Assembly (NCBI GenBank): GCA_004431415.1
Contig: QPMI01000647.1
Location: 1-64,000, forward strand
Direction of reading: 5' to 3'
Length of the DNA stretch: 64,000 nucleotides
Source of the DNA: Cyanophora paradoxa
Lineage: Eukaryota > Glaucocystophyceae > Cyanophorales > Cyanophoraceae
A program made the position numbers and the translations under genes. Under the pieces are notes generated by a model that was not told the DNA's origin, searched no databases, and worked only from the letters and a program-made list of their open reading frames with translations. Positions 54,201-64,000 of the stretch are shown one piece after another; position 1 is the first letter of the stretch; the number at the start of each line of letters is the position of its first letter.

Positions 54201-56601
54201 TGTCCGTGATGCTCGGCGTCGCGCTGGTCTGCGCGAGCCCCGCCCTCAAAACGAGGCCGCGGGGCGGGACAGGGAGGAGCGGGGCCTTCTGAAGCCTTCT
54301 ACAGAGCGGAGGAAGGGGCGGGGCGCGCGGCGGGGGCTACAAGGCTTTGATAAAGCTTCGGTTCAGTTGAGCGTTAGATTTCGCGCGCCCGGAACGGAAA
54401 GGCGGGTTGAGAGTTCGGTTGAGAGCCTTCTAAAGCCTTGTACGGGACGGGACGGGGCGGGGGTGCGCACGGCGGCGGGCTCCTTGACGCCGGTGCCGCG
54501 CTCGAGCGTCGCGATCGCGTTCCAGCGGCGCTCCCCCTGCGACCCAAGGGGGGCGGGGCATCGGCGAGGGCGAGGGGCGCCCAGAGCGGCGCTCGCGAAG
54601 AGGCGCCGCGTCGGCGAGGGGCGCCCAGAAATGAAGGGGTGCCCCGGCACCTTGGGGTCGGAGGGGGAGGCCTCCTGGTCGCCCCCGGCCTCCCGCAGGT
54701 TCCCGAACTCGTCCCGCGACTGCGAGCGGGGGCCGGGGCGAAGTCAGCGCGAGAGCCGGGGCGAGCGGCGCGGCTTAGGACCAAAGGCCCAGCTTCAGAG
54801 AGAGCTTATAGGAGAAAGCCTATGAGATTCTTGCGAGGTCACTGTCGCGGGGGATGCCGGAGCGAGCGGCACGGCTCAGAAGATCTCAAGGTCAGGCCAG
54901 CAACCGAAGCTAGCATAGCAACCAGGCCACGGCCCGGCTGGCTCCCTTCGACTCGGGGCGGGGCGGGGCGGGGCGGGGCGGGGAGGGGAGGGGCGGGGCG
55001 TTGAGGATTGCGCGGACGGGCTCCCCCGCCGTCCTCTAAGCTTCTTTAGTCTTTGCTCTAAGCTTCTATTATGGTCTTAGTTGTCTTAGTTCTACATAGA
55101 AGCTTAGAGCAAAGACAACTAAGACCATCTAGTGTAAGCTTAGAACTCCCGGACCTTGAGGATTGCGCGGACGGGCTCGCCGGCGCGCAGCAGGGCCCGG
55201 GCCCCCGCGCGCCCCTCCTCCAGCGCCACCTCGCTCCTCGCCGTCGCCGGCGGGCCTGCTTTATGTTAGAGGGGGGAGGGGGAGGGGGAGGGGGAGGAGG
55301 AGGCGCTGGTAGGTGCTAGGAGGGAGGACGGCGTTGGAGGGAGAAGTAAGAGGAGAGAAGCTTTACATAAGAGAGAAGAGGCGTCGGGGGAGGAGGCGGT
55401 TTGTATGCGTATGGCGGGGCGTTGCGTATGTACCCGGGAGGACGCGGAGGGGGGAGCGCCCCTCTGCGAAGGGCTCCTCGTGGAAGCAGGGGACGGCGGC
55501 CGCCTCGCCCGCCAGCCGCACCACCGCCGACACCTGCCCGCGCGTTAGAAGGAGCGGGTAAAGAAGCACTCGCGTTAGGAGGAGCGGGTAAAGAAGCGGG
55601 TAAAGAATGTTGGAATACGAAGAGGGGGAATGTAAGGATTTCTGAAGCCATCCATCTTGTAGCGGCAGCGGTCCGGGCGTCTTTAATTTGAGATCGTCTA
55701 TGAAGTTGCTAATCTCTACTATGAGAAGCTTCCTATAAGTTCTATGAAGTTCCTAATCTTGAATAGGATGAGGCTCTAAGGCGTACCTCATAGCGGGAGA
55801 CCTCGTAGCCGAGGAGGGCGCGCACGCCCGTGAGCGCGAAGGGCGGCGGCCCCGCCGGGAGCGCCGCGTCGGTCCCCACGGGGCGCGTGACGGGCGCCCC
55901 GTCCTTCAGCGAGCACAGGTACGCCTGCGAGGGGGCGGCGTCAGTCTTCTAGAGAGACCCCGAGAAGAAGAGAGGCGGCGCACGTGGCCGCCGGCGGCCG
56001 GCTCGAAGAGCACGGAGAGGTTCGCCTCGTCCGTTCCCTGCGCGGAGGTGAGAACGCGATGCCGTCGCGGGGGCGGGGCGGGGGCTCGGGCGGACCGGGG
56101 GCCGGACATTGCCGCAGACGTCGTATGCCTCCACCACGAACCGCACCTGCCCGATTCGAAGTTTGTTTGGTCAGTTGGATTGGAAGTTATAGAGGAGGTT
56201 GGATGAAGTTGGAGAGGAAGTTGGAGAGAGAAGGAAGAGCGGGGGGCGGGGGCACCTCGGAGCCGGCGACGGCCGGCGTGCCCGGCTCGGGCGAGAACGA
56301 GAGCACCTTCGACTTCGCCCCGCTCGCCCGCGCTGCGGTGCATGTTAGGGGGTACATGGGTGGGTGGGGGGATGTGAGGACCCGGGAGGACGGTCCAGGG
56401 GAGGGGCGTGCCCGCGAGGGGCGCCCCGTCCACGCTCACCCCCACGCTCAGCTTCCCCAGCTGCGAAAGAAAGGAGAAAGACAGCTGAGCTTCGAAAGCC
56501 GAAGAAAGCAGGAGGAGCTTCGAGAGCTTCTAAGATCTCTTAAAAGAATCTCTTTCTAAAGATCTCTTAGAAGAATAAACTGTAAGAACAAGGTCTCCGA
56601 G

Positions 56602-56632
<31 letters not shown>

Positions 56633-56695
56633 TTCTCGCTCACCTCCTCGGGCCGCCTCATATCTTAAAGAATCTCTTTATAAAGATCTCTTAAA

Positions 56696-56753
<58 letters not shown>

Positions 56754-59700
56754 AAGGACCTAAAGCGCCCTCCTCCTTCCCACTCAGTCACCTCCTGGGG
56801 CCGCCACTGGGCCTCGTAGCCGCCCTCGACCTCCCTCCCGAAGTCCGCGCGGGGCACCACCTGCCAACCCCGCCGCCCATCAGGCCCGAACGCGTGAGAA
56901 AACACTACAACGCCTTTAAAGAGGCGAGATCATGCGTGATAAAACACTACACCCTTATGTTTCCAGATCTATAAGATCGTGTACTAGCTTCGCACGCCTC
57001 CATGGGGATTCGCTCCATGGAGATCTATAAGATCTATATGAGATCTGCTCCAGATCTGCTCTTTATGATCTCTTTCTAACGATCTCTTAAATGAATAAGA
57101 TGTAAGAATGAATAAGGTCCTTGGGACTAGTACTCGCCTCCATGGAGTGGTGGGAGGATGCGTCTGCGGCCGTCACGCGCGCCGCGAGCCGCCCAAGGTC
57201 CGCCTGCGAGTACAAAGGAGGAGGAGGGGTCAGGCGAGGTAGAAGAAGGGACCGGGCAGGGCAGGGGGGACAGCAGAAGGCGTGGCGTGGCACCTAGATC
57301 TTAGATCTTAGATCCTCAAGAGTATAAGGGCGGGGGAGCGGTCACCTTGGCGGGGCGGGCGTTGCGGAACTTGTCGCGGCACACGAAGGGCACGCGGAGG
57401 AGCTCCCCCGCCCCGCACTCCGCAGGCCCCTCTGCCGACCGGAGAGCGAGCGAGGGACGGCGATCAGCGAGGCAGCTTCTTCCTTTTCGCACGCCGAACG
57501 AGGACGAGGGGGCAGGAGGGCGGGTGGGGGCAGGAGGGCGGGTGGGGGGAGGGGGGGGGGGTATGGGGGGCCTTCTTCTGCGCTCGTAAGAGGCACACGA
57601 CATCTAGAATCCTTCTTCAAAGGAACCGATCGAAGAAACAGGTTCCTAGATTCGAATCGAATTTGCGGACCGAGGGCGAGGGCGCAGGAGGGCGGGTGCA
57701 GCGCGTCGGCCTCGACGGCGAAGCGGTGCGGGCCGTCGGGCACCGCCTCGCCCTCCACCCGCACCGCCATCTCGTACTCCCCGGCCTGCAGGCCAGAAAG
57801 CAAGCTCAGAAACGGGCGACGCGTTCCTTGGTAGGGAGGAGGTCTTAAGCTCGCTCGCGCAGCAAGTGGCGCGATGAAAGGCGCGTTGCTAAGAGACTCT
57901 ATTTGCGGGGCCGCCGTTAGTCATCGGATATATATACTTCCGGCGTGCTTGCAGAGCAGCGCGACGCTTAGGAAGGCTTCGGAGCGGCGGCGGGCCCCGG
58001 GCGGGGCGCACGGCGGTGGTGAGGATGCGGAGGGCGTAGGCGCCGGCCTCGCCGGGGATCCCCTCCACGTCGACCTTGGCGTCCCCCGGGCCCGTCACCG
58101 TCACCTGAGAAGAGAGAGAGTCAGAAGAGAAAGAGGGAAAGAAAGGGTTCTGAAGCCTAGGAAGACATCATTTCGTTTCACAGAGGCTCTACTTCTACGG
58201 GTTTCCCGCACGCACCTCGATGGAGTCTGCGTCGACCATGGGCGGCCGCGCGTTCCCGCACACGTCCCGCACCTGCCGACAACGTGCGTGCGTGAGGGGA
58301 CGGAAGCGCGAGGCCGGGATCAAGGGTGAGGGGGCCGGGCGAGATCGAGAGCGCGGGAGCGCTCTAGGTGCGCTCTAGGCGCTCCGGATCCAGGCAACCC
58401 CGCGGTGCAGCACCGCGAGCGCGCTGTACGCGCTCCAGGCGACCGTGCGCACCGCGACGGCGGCGGAGACGGTCTGCCCGGCCACCGTCCGCGCCGCCGG
58501 CAGCGACGAGAGCGACGAGCGCGACGCGTTCGCGCGCCCTGCGGGAAAGAAGGTGAGAGAGGGAGCGAGGAAGGAAGGAGGGTGGATGGAGGGAGGGAGG
58601 CGAGGACCCGCGTGGACGGCCATCCATAAGCGGCTTAGGTGTGGCGGTGGAGTTTAGGCTAGGCTGTGCCCGGCAGGCACGCGTGCCTGGCACGCGTTGC
58701 GGTGTCCTTTATCTATCAACTCTAACCGTCCCGGGCGGCCGGCGTCTCTAGGAAAGACGATGGAGGATGGAAGGGGGAAGGAGGGGGGCGCCCCGCGCGC
58801 ACCCGGGTGGACGGCCCAGGGGATGGAGGCGCCGCCCTCCAGCCCGATCGTGTGGGGGCCCACCTGCGGCCGAGCAACGAGATTCAAGCCAAGTCGAGAT
58901 CCGGGCTCCAGCGCGAAGGGCGCGAAGCGGGCGAAGGCTTAGATTCAAAGGCTCAGATTCGATCCGCCTCGCCCGCACCTGCTTGGGGGTCCACTCGCCG
59001 AGGAGGACGAAGCCGGCGGCGCGCTGCAGCGGCACCCGCTGCGGCGCCGACCCCGCCGCCTGCCCCCGACCAAGGCGCCAGCGGGCGTCAGCTGGAGGCG
59101 GGCGGGCGCCGATGGCGCGGCGCTCGAGCGCCGCTCGAAACGGCTCGCTCGCTCGCGGCTTCGAGGCGGAGCGGCGCTAGCTGTTCTAAAGCCCCCTCGA
59201 GTTCTGCTCTAAATGGCGTGTTCTTAAGGGCTGCTCCAAAGGTCTCGCTCGCTCGCCGTCAGCTGGAGGCGGCGCTGGAGCGCAAGGCTCGCTCGCTCGC
59301 GGCTCAGAGGCGGAGCGGCGCTAGCTGTTCTAAGCCTAAAGGCGGGCGAGCGCCGATGGCGTGGCGCTGAAGCGCAAGGCAGAGGCGGAGCGGCGCTGTT
59401 CTAGAGGGCACGCTAGCTGTTCTAAAGGGCACGCTAGCTGTTCTAAGCCCGCCTGGGAGGGCGCCGCTCTAAGGGGCGCGCTCGCCCGTGCGTAGATCTA
59501 GAGGCGAAGCGGCGCTGTTATAAAGAAAGCGCCGCTCTTAGGGGCGCGCTCGCCTGGGCGTAGATCTAGAGGCGAAGCGGCGCCGCTCTAGAGGACCCGC
59601 TAGCTGCTCTTAAGCCCCCTTACGTTCTGATTTAAATGGCGTGTTCTAAAGGGCTGCTCCAAAGGTCTCGCTCGCCTGGGCGTAGATCTAGAGGCGAAGC

Positions 59701-62700
59701 GGCGCTGTTCTAAAGGGCTGTTCTAAGTTCCCGTTAGGACGTGTTCTAAAGAAAGGGGCACTCTAAGCGGCGGGCTCGCCTGGGCGTAGAGGCGGAGCGC
59801 GTTCTCGTCGCCCAGGCCCTCCCGCCCGTTCCCGAACCGGTCGAAGCACCCCACCGAGATCTGAGGCCGAATCGTGAACAAGAGATAGGGAGGGAGGATG
59901 GGAAGGGGGCAGGGGAGCAGACCTTGAGGGGCTCGCCGGCCCAGGAGGCGCCCCCGCCGTCGCCGGCCGTGACGCGGCACGCCGCCGGGTCCAGCGCCCC
60001 TGCGAGCCGAAACAAATCCCATCGCGCAAGTTAAAATTATCGAGTAGTAGTCTTAGCTAGACTGATTAGTTAGAGTAGAAGCTAAGACTCTTCTCCTTCT
60101 TCTTATTCTTAGTCTGCTTCGTTCGCACCGGGGCGGACGAGGACGCGGAAGAGGGCGCCGGGGACCTGGATGGCGTCCACGCCGGATCCCACCTTCACCG
60201 AGAACTGCGAACGAAGTGAGGGGTAGAGGAGGAGGAGAAGGAGAGGGGGGGTACCTCGAAGCCCTCGGGGTCGACGCGCTCCGGGGTGCAGGAGACGCGG
60301 TACAGCGCCGGCGTGTCCGGGATCTTCTCGACCTACGAAAGGAAGAAGCTAAGATAGATAGATAGAAAGACGTAGAGGAACGGAGAAGGCTGGCCTTGGC
60401 CTTGAGGGCGACGGCGCCGGAGCCGGGTCCCCCCAAAGGCCGCAGCTCGGCGGCGAGGAGGGCGGCGTCGTCGAAGCCGGCGCGCGCGTTCCCGTACTTG
60501 TCCCGCACCTGCCCCCGTGGCGTAAGTGAGGGGGGTGGAGGGATGGAGGCGGGGGGCAGGGAGAGGCGGGCGGAGCGGGGCGGAGGCGATTTAGAACCAA
60601 AACTAAACAAAACTGAGCTAAACTCCCTAAACAGCGGGAGGGGTACGGCGGACCTCGACGACGCAGGCGAGCTCGGCGGCGGCCTCGGCCTCCGCCGGCG
60701 CCGCCTCCTTCACCCGGCAGTGCGGCCCGTACGGCAGCGCTGCGGGGCAGGGCGCGGCCCGCTCAGCTTTGCTAGGCTCAGCCTTGGTTGGAGGGTGGGT
60801 TGGGCACCGGCGCCGACGGGGAGCTGGAGGGGGGATCCGCCGGCCGCCTTCTTGTCGATCTCGACGTTGACGGTGTACTGCCCCGCCCGCTCCGGCACGA
60901 ACCTGCGGGCCGGGTCGTCAGGACCCCCCAGGGAAGGCCGGGAAGGCCCTACAGAACCCTCCCTGTGCCCCTCTTCCAGGGGGAAGGGCCGGGGGGGAGG
61001 GCGGGGGAGGGGGGTACGGGCGCACATGATGCCGTAGACGCCGTCGCCGCCGTCCGCGAGCTCCGACGGCACCGCGTTGTCCTGCCGGGGGCAAGGGTGG
61101 CTTAGGGGAGCCCGCCGGGCCGGCCGGCTGGGATCTAAGCAGCAGACGGGGCAGGGCGGGGCGGGGCGGGGCGGGGCGGGGCGAGGGTGGGGCGGGGGTG
61201 GGGCGGGGCGTGGGCGTGGCCCGCCGAGAGGGAAATAGAGCTTGACGCGACCAGAAGCTAAGGGCGGGGCGGGGCCGGGGGCGGGGCCGGGGGCGAGGGC
61301 GGACGGAGGGCCCGAAGACGGTGGCCTGGATGAGCGGCGCGTCGGCCCCCGTCGGCCGCCGGTTCCCGTACTCGTCCCGGCACTGCCGCGCGCGGGGAGG
61401 AAGGAAAGGGTCAGTTTGGGGAAGCGGTTGGGTTCACAGCTGAGAAGTTCGATACGAAATTCTAGAGTTTCTGAAATGGATTTTATAAAAGCTTCTTCTT
61501 CTTATGCTCTTGGAGCCCGCGGAACGGCCCCGCTGTGCTCCTTAAAAGCTCTATAAGTAGTTCTACAGTTCATTACTTAGTTCTTGGTTCTGGCGCGGCG
61601 CGTCGCGGGGGCGCGGGGACGCACCTGGAGGATTGCGCGGTTGGGCTCCCCCGCCGTCCTGGCCCCCGTCGGGGACGTCTCCAGCGTCGACTTCCCCGCG
61701 CTCACGGGGCCTGCGCGGGGAGGGAAGAGGCGCTGCTGTTTCGCTTCTAGAAGGGAAAGAGGGGGAGAAGGGGGAAGAGGAAAGGAGAGGAAGGGGCTCG
61801 GGGGGCGGCTCTGTTAGCTTTAGGTTAACCCCCCAAGGAGAGGAAAGGGCTCAGGGAAAGCTTCTTGCTTATACACTCGTTCGCTCGAACTTGGGCTAAG
61901 CTCGGGGGGCGGGCGCACCCGGGGCGATCTCGAGAGCGGCGGGGCTCCCCGCGACCGGCTCCCCCTTGGCCGTCGCGTGCACCTCGTACTTCGCCGCCAC
62001 CTGCCCGGGAAGGCTCTCAGATAGGTCTCTAAAAGTAGAGGCCGCGCAGGTAGCCCTGGGCCACACGGACCGTGGCGGCGAAGGAGACGGCGTACTCGCC
62101 CTCGGGCCCCGCCTCCACCTTCCGGGGGGGGCGACGGTCAGTAAGAGAGTAAAAGGAAGGAAGGCTCTGAAGGCTTCGGAACGCGGAGAGATTTAACGCG
62201 AAGGAGAAAGGTTTCGGGGTGGGGACGAAGGTCAGAAGGTCTTTATAGAGCGGAAAGGAATGCTGAAGGCTTCTTAGGACCTCAGAAGGTCCTCCGACGT
62301 GGGGAAGGAATGCTGAAGGCTTCGGAAAGCGGGGGCCCGGCCCACCTTGACGTCGGAGGGGCGGATCTCGACGGCCGCCCCTCCGGTCGCCGCGCCCGCC
62401 ACGCGCACCGCCAGCAGGCCCGCGTCCGCGCCCTGGCGGGGGCGGGGGCGCGATCAGATCGGACTCCGATAGAAGAGAGAGGAAGTTGGAGCTAAGGGCC
62501 CGGCGCGGGATGGGGATCGGACCTTGGGGCGGGGGTTCCCGCTCCCGTCCCGCATCTTGACCACCGCCCGCACGGGCTCCGGCCCGCACTGCGCCCCCGC
62601 CCGAAATCAGAGATTTCCGAAGGAAATATATCGAATTCTCCTCCTCCTCCGGACCTGGCGGGGCGCCCCCGGGGCGAGGCCGGGGACGGGTACGAGCTCC

Positions 62701-64000
62701 AGCGTCGACGCCGCCGGGTCCAGCGCCGCCGGCTTGACCTGGTGGGGGGGGGGGAATAAGGGGGGTAGGAGGAGGGGGAGGGGTAGGGGGAGAGAGAGAG
62801 GACCTTCCACTTGATCGGAGTACCCGCCAGCGGGCCCTTCCCCGCGATGGCGACCATGATCTTGTACTCCCCCGTCGTGTCCAGCTCCAGCGGGATCTCG
62901 TACCTGCGGGGGGAGGGGTACGGTAAAAATCACGAAGAAAAGCAGCCGAGAGCTATGCTGAGGGCGTACAGGGCCTTCTCGAGCGGGACGGCCTTGGGGT
63001 GCCCCCCCTTGTTCTCTCCCGGACCCTCCAGCGAGACCTGCGAACGAAGGGCGCTCGGTTCGAGCAGGTGGGGGGGAAGGAGATCGGGGGGTACGCGCCT
63101 CGATCTCGTCAGCGTCGCCGCCGGCCTCGCGGGGGTTGCCGTACGCGTCGCAGACCGTCAGCTTGAGAGCGAACTACGGTAGAGTTCAGAAGAGAAGAAG
63201 AGAGAAGAGTTGAGAAGAGAAGAAGAAGAAGAGATGAGCGGGCCTTGTCGCCGGCCTCAGAGTCCTTTCGGCCGCCTGCGTCCACCTTCGTCTTGTTCGG
63301 GTCGGGCGGCCCCGGGACGACCATAGCGCGGAACGGCGAGCCCGGCACCGCCTCCCGGGCGACCTAAAGAAGAAGAAGAAGACGTTAAGAAGGGAAAGGG
63401 GAAGAAGGGCGGGGTACAGTGCAGACCTCGACGTGGAGCGCGTACTCCCCCGCCGCCTGCGGGGCCGCCGAGAGCTCGTACGCCCCCGGCTCCTCCTTGA
63501 TCGGCTTCACCTGAGGCGCGCCAAGCCTGAGCTCGAGAAGGGGGGTACGGGAAGGGTCCGGGGGGAGGCGTACATTGACGGGGACCTCCGGGGCCTTCAC
63601 GTTGCCGTGGGACTCGCCCACGAGCCGCGCCACGAACTGCGTACGTACCCCTCAGACGGGGAAGAAGAAGGAGGGGGAGGGATGGAGGGGGGTACAGGGC
63701 ACCTGGCTGGAGTCGTCGAACCCGGGGCCTCGCAGGTTTCCGAAGAGGTCCCGGGCAAGCAGGGCCCAGGAGAGGGGCTGCCCGGCCGGCGCCGCCCCCT
63801 CCGGCGGGCCCCGCAGCAGCGAGCACGAGGTGCCCACGGGCGGTCCCGGGTAGATCCGGATAGGCAGCGGGCAGTCCTGGATCTACCCGCCGATCCGATC
63901 AGGTTCGAGGCCGGCGCGGCATTAGGAAGGCGCGGGTTCGAACCAGGGCGGCGTCCTTTCCGAAGCGGATCTCGAGGTCGTAGTCGCCCGCAGCGCGCAG
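48289..64000 (-). CDS. Filamin-type repeat protein with unknown C-terminal domain (partial, spliced)
   Basis: A large minus-strand gene whose 5' end lies beyond the window. Filamin/ABP280-type Ig repeats are recognised by the 'D.YGN' strand and the 'G.Y.L.V' strand. Cores are seen at about 63,750 ('ARDLFGNLRG'), 63,130 ('CDAYGNPREAGGD'), 62,540, 61,370 ('CRDEYGNRRPTG'), 60,500 ('VRDKYGNARAGFDD'), 59,840 ('CFDRFGNGREGLGD'), 58,260, 57,370, 56,120, 54,710 ('SRDEFGNLREAGGD'), 53,420 ('VRDGVGNVV'), 52,700 ('LRDRFGNERPSGID') and 50,740. Strand ends such as 'GEYALHVEV' and 'GDYALHVAV' close the repeats. After 'VNGEAVQGSPLCWTV' (50,290-50,350) a non-repeat C-terminal region of about 600 residues follows and stops at 48,289. 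Filamin-type repeats link cytoskeletal or surface proteins. Many introns start GTACCCCC. The three copies at 19-41 kb derive from its 3' end. Confidence 0.7.
51974..52016. repeat. ATCAG pentanucleotide repeat in an intron
   Basis: GATCA/ATCAG units, about eight copies with one interruption (CACATCAG). Confidence 0.9.
52022..52240. repeat. Imperfect direct repeat in an intron of the filamin gene
   Basis: The block GCACGGCCTCGGA(G/T)AGCTTG appears three times (about 52,042, 52,138 and 52,234). It is separated by similar A/T-rich sequence containing GAAGCA(C/T)(A/T)ATTCCTTAGGAGG. Confidence 0.75.
54955..55002. repeat. GGGGC pentamer array in an intron
   Basis: Runs of GGGGC/GGGGA. Similar arrays occur at 61,150-61,210 and, as CCCCG, at 11,840-11,870 and 44,886-44,920. 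G-quadruplex formation is plausible. Confidence 0.8.
56602..56629. repeat. Poly-C tract (28 bp)
   Basis: An uninterrupted run of C in an intron of the filamin gene. Confidence 0.95.
56697..56751. repeat. TC dinucleotide repeat
   Basis: About 26 TC units, 70 bp after the poly-C tract. Confidence 0.95.
59090..59770. repeat. Complex intronic repeat region
   Basis: Interleaved copies of TAGATCTAGAGGCGAAGCGGCG, GCTAGCTGTTCTAAAG and GGTCTCGCTCGCTCG-like blocks fill a long intron between two filamin-repeat exons. Copies are 60-140 bp apart and diverged. No gene is seen. Confidence 0.75.

Noticed and set aside
1-64000. CRISPR arrays, rRNA and tRNA genes
   Set aside because: No spaced direct repeats of CRISPR type, and no rRNA or tRNA-like sequence was recognised by reading.

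Overview
The window reads as GC-rich nuclear DNA of a unicellular eukaryote, most likely an alga. The genes have many short introns, the exons are very GC-rich, and host protein types include a DOT1-like histone methyltransferase, filamin-type repeats, ankyrin repeats and an F-box/LRR-like protein. The taxon cannot be fixed from the sequence alone. Two blocks of lower-GC, intron-free, tightly packed virus-like DNA sit in this host background.

Region 1 (1-10.6 kb) is a virus-derived segment that runs off the left edge. It holds two genes of a capsid-associated family, a broken patatin-like phospholipase, a long fibre/adhesin gene rich in repeats, and a set of three fibre paralogues sharing one N-terminal module. 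One paralogue ends in a C1q-like head. An HNH-AP2 endonuclease lies at the host junction. Several genes are intact and others carry one or more frameshifts.

Region 2 (10.9-19.8 kb) is host DNA: an unrecognised spliced plus-strand gene, an ankyrin-repeat gene and an F-box/LRR-like gene (both minus), a basic plus-strand ORF, and the 3' piece of a host gene cut in two by the next element.

Region 3 (19,826-31,353) is a complete 11,528-bp Polinton-like virus / polintovirus-type element. It has 404-bp terminal inverted repeats and target-site duplications. Cargo: an rve-type integrase, a very large polymerase-helicase-HNH protein, two lineage-specific proteins, a penton-like minor capsid protein, a major capsid protein candidate and an FtsK/HerA-type packaging ATPase. 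Replication and integration genes lie on the minus strand in the left half; the major capsid and ATPase genes are on the plus strand in the right half. Integrase, polymerase, penton and major capsid are each interrupted by small indels, whereas the ATPase is intact.

Region 4 (31.35-41.3 kb) is an array of about 4.0-kb duplicated units carrying 5'-truncated copies of the last exons of the filamin-repeat gene (minus). The virus element inserted into an exon of the first copy; the other copies preserve the empty site.

Region 5 (41.3-48.2 kb) holds a Ser/Pro-rich relic, a spliced DOT1-like gene whose intron has received a 900-bp insertion flanked by a 16-bp duplication, and a short downstream exon set. 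Region 6 (48.3-64 kb) is the parent filamin-repeat gene on the minus strand, with at least a dozen recognisable repeats and its 5' end beyond the window.
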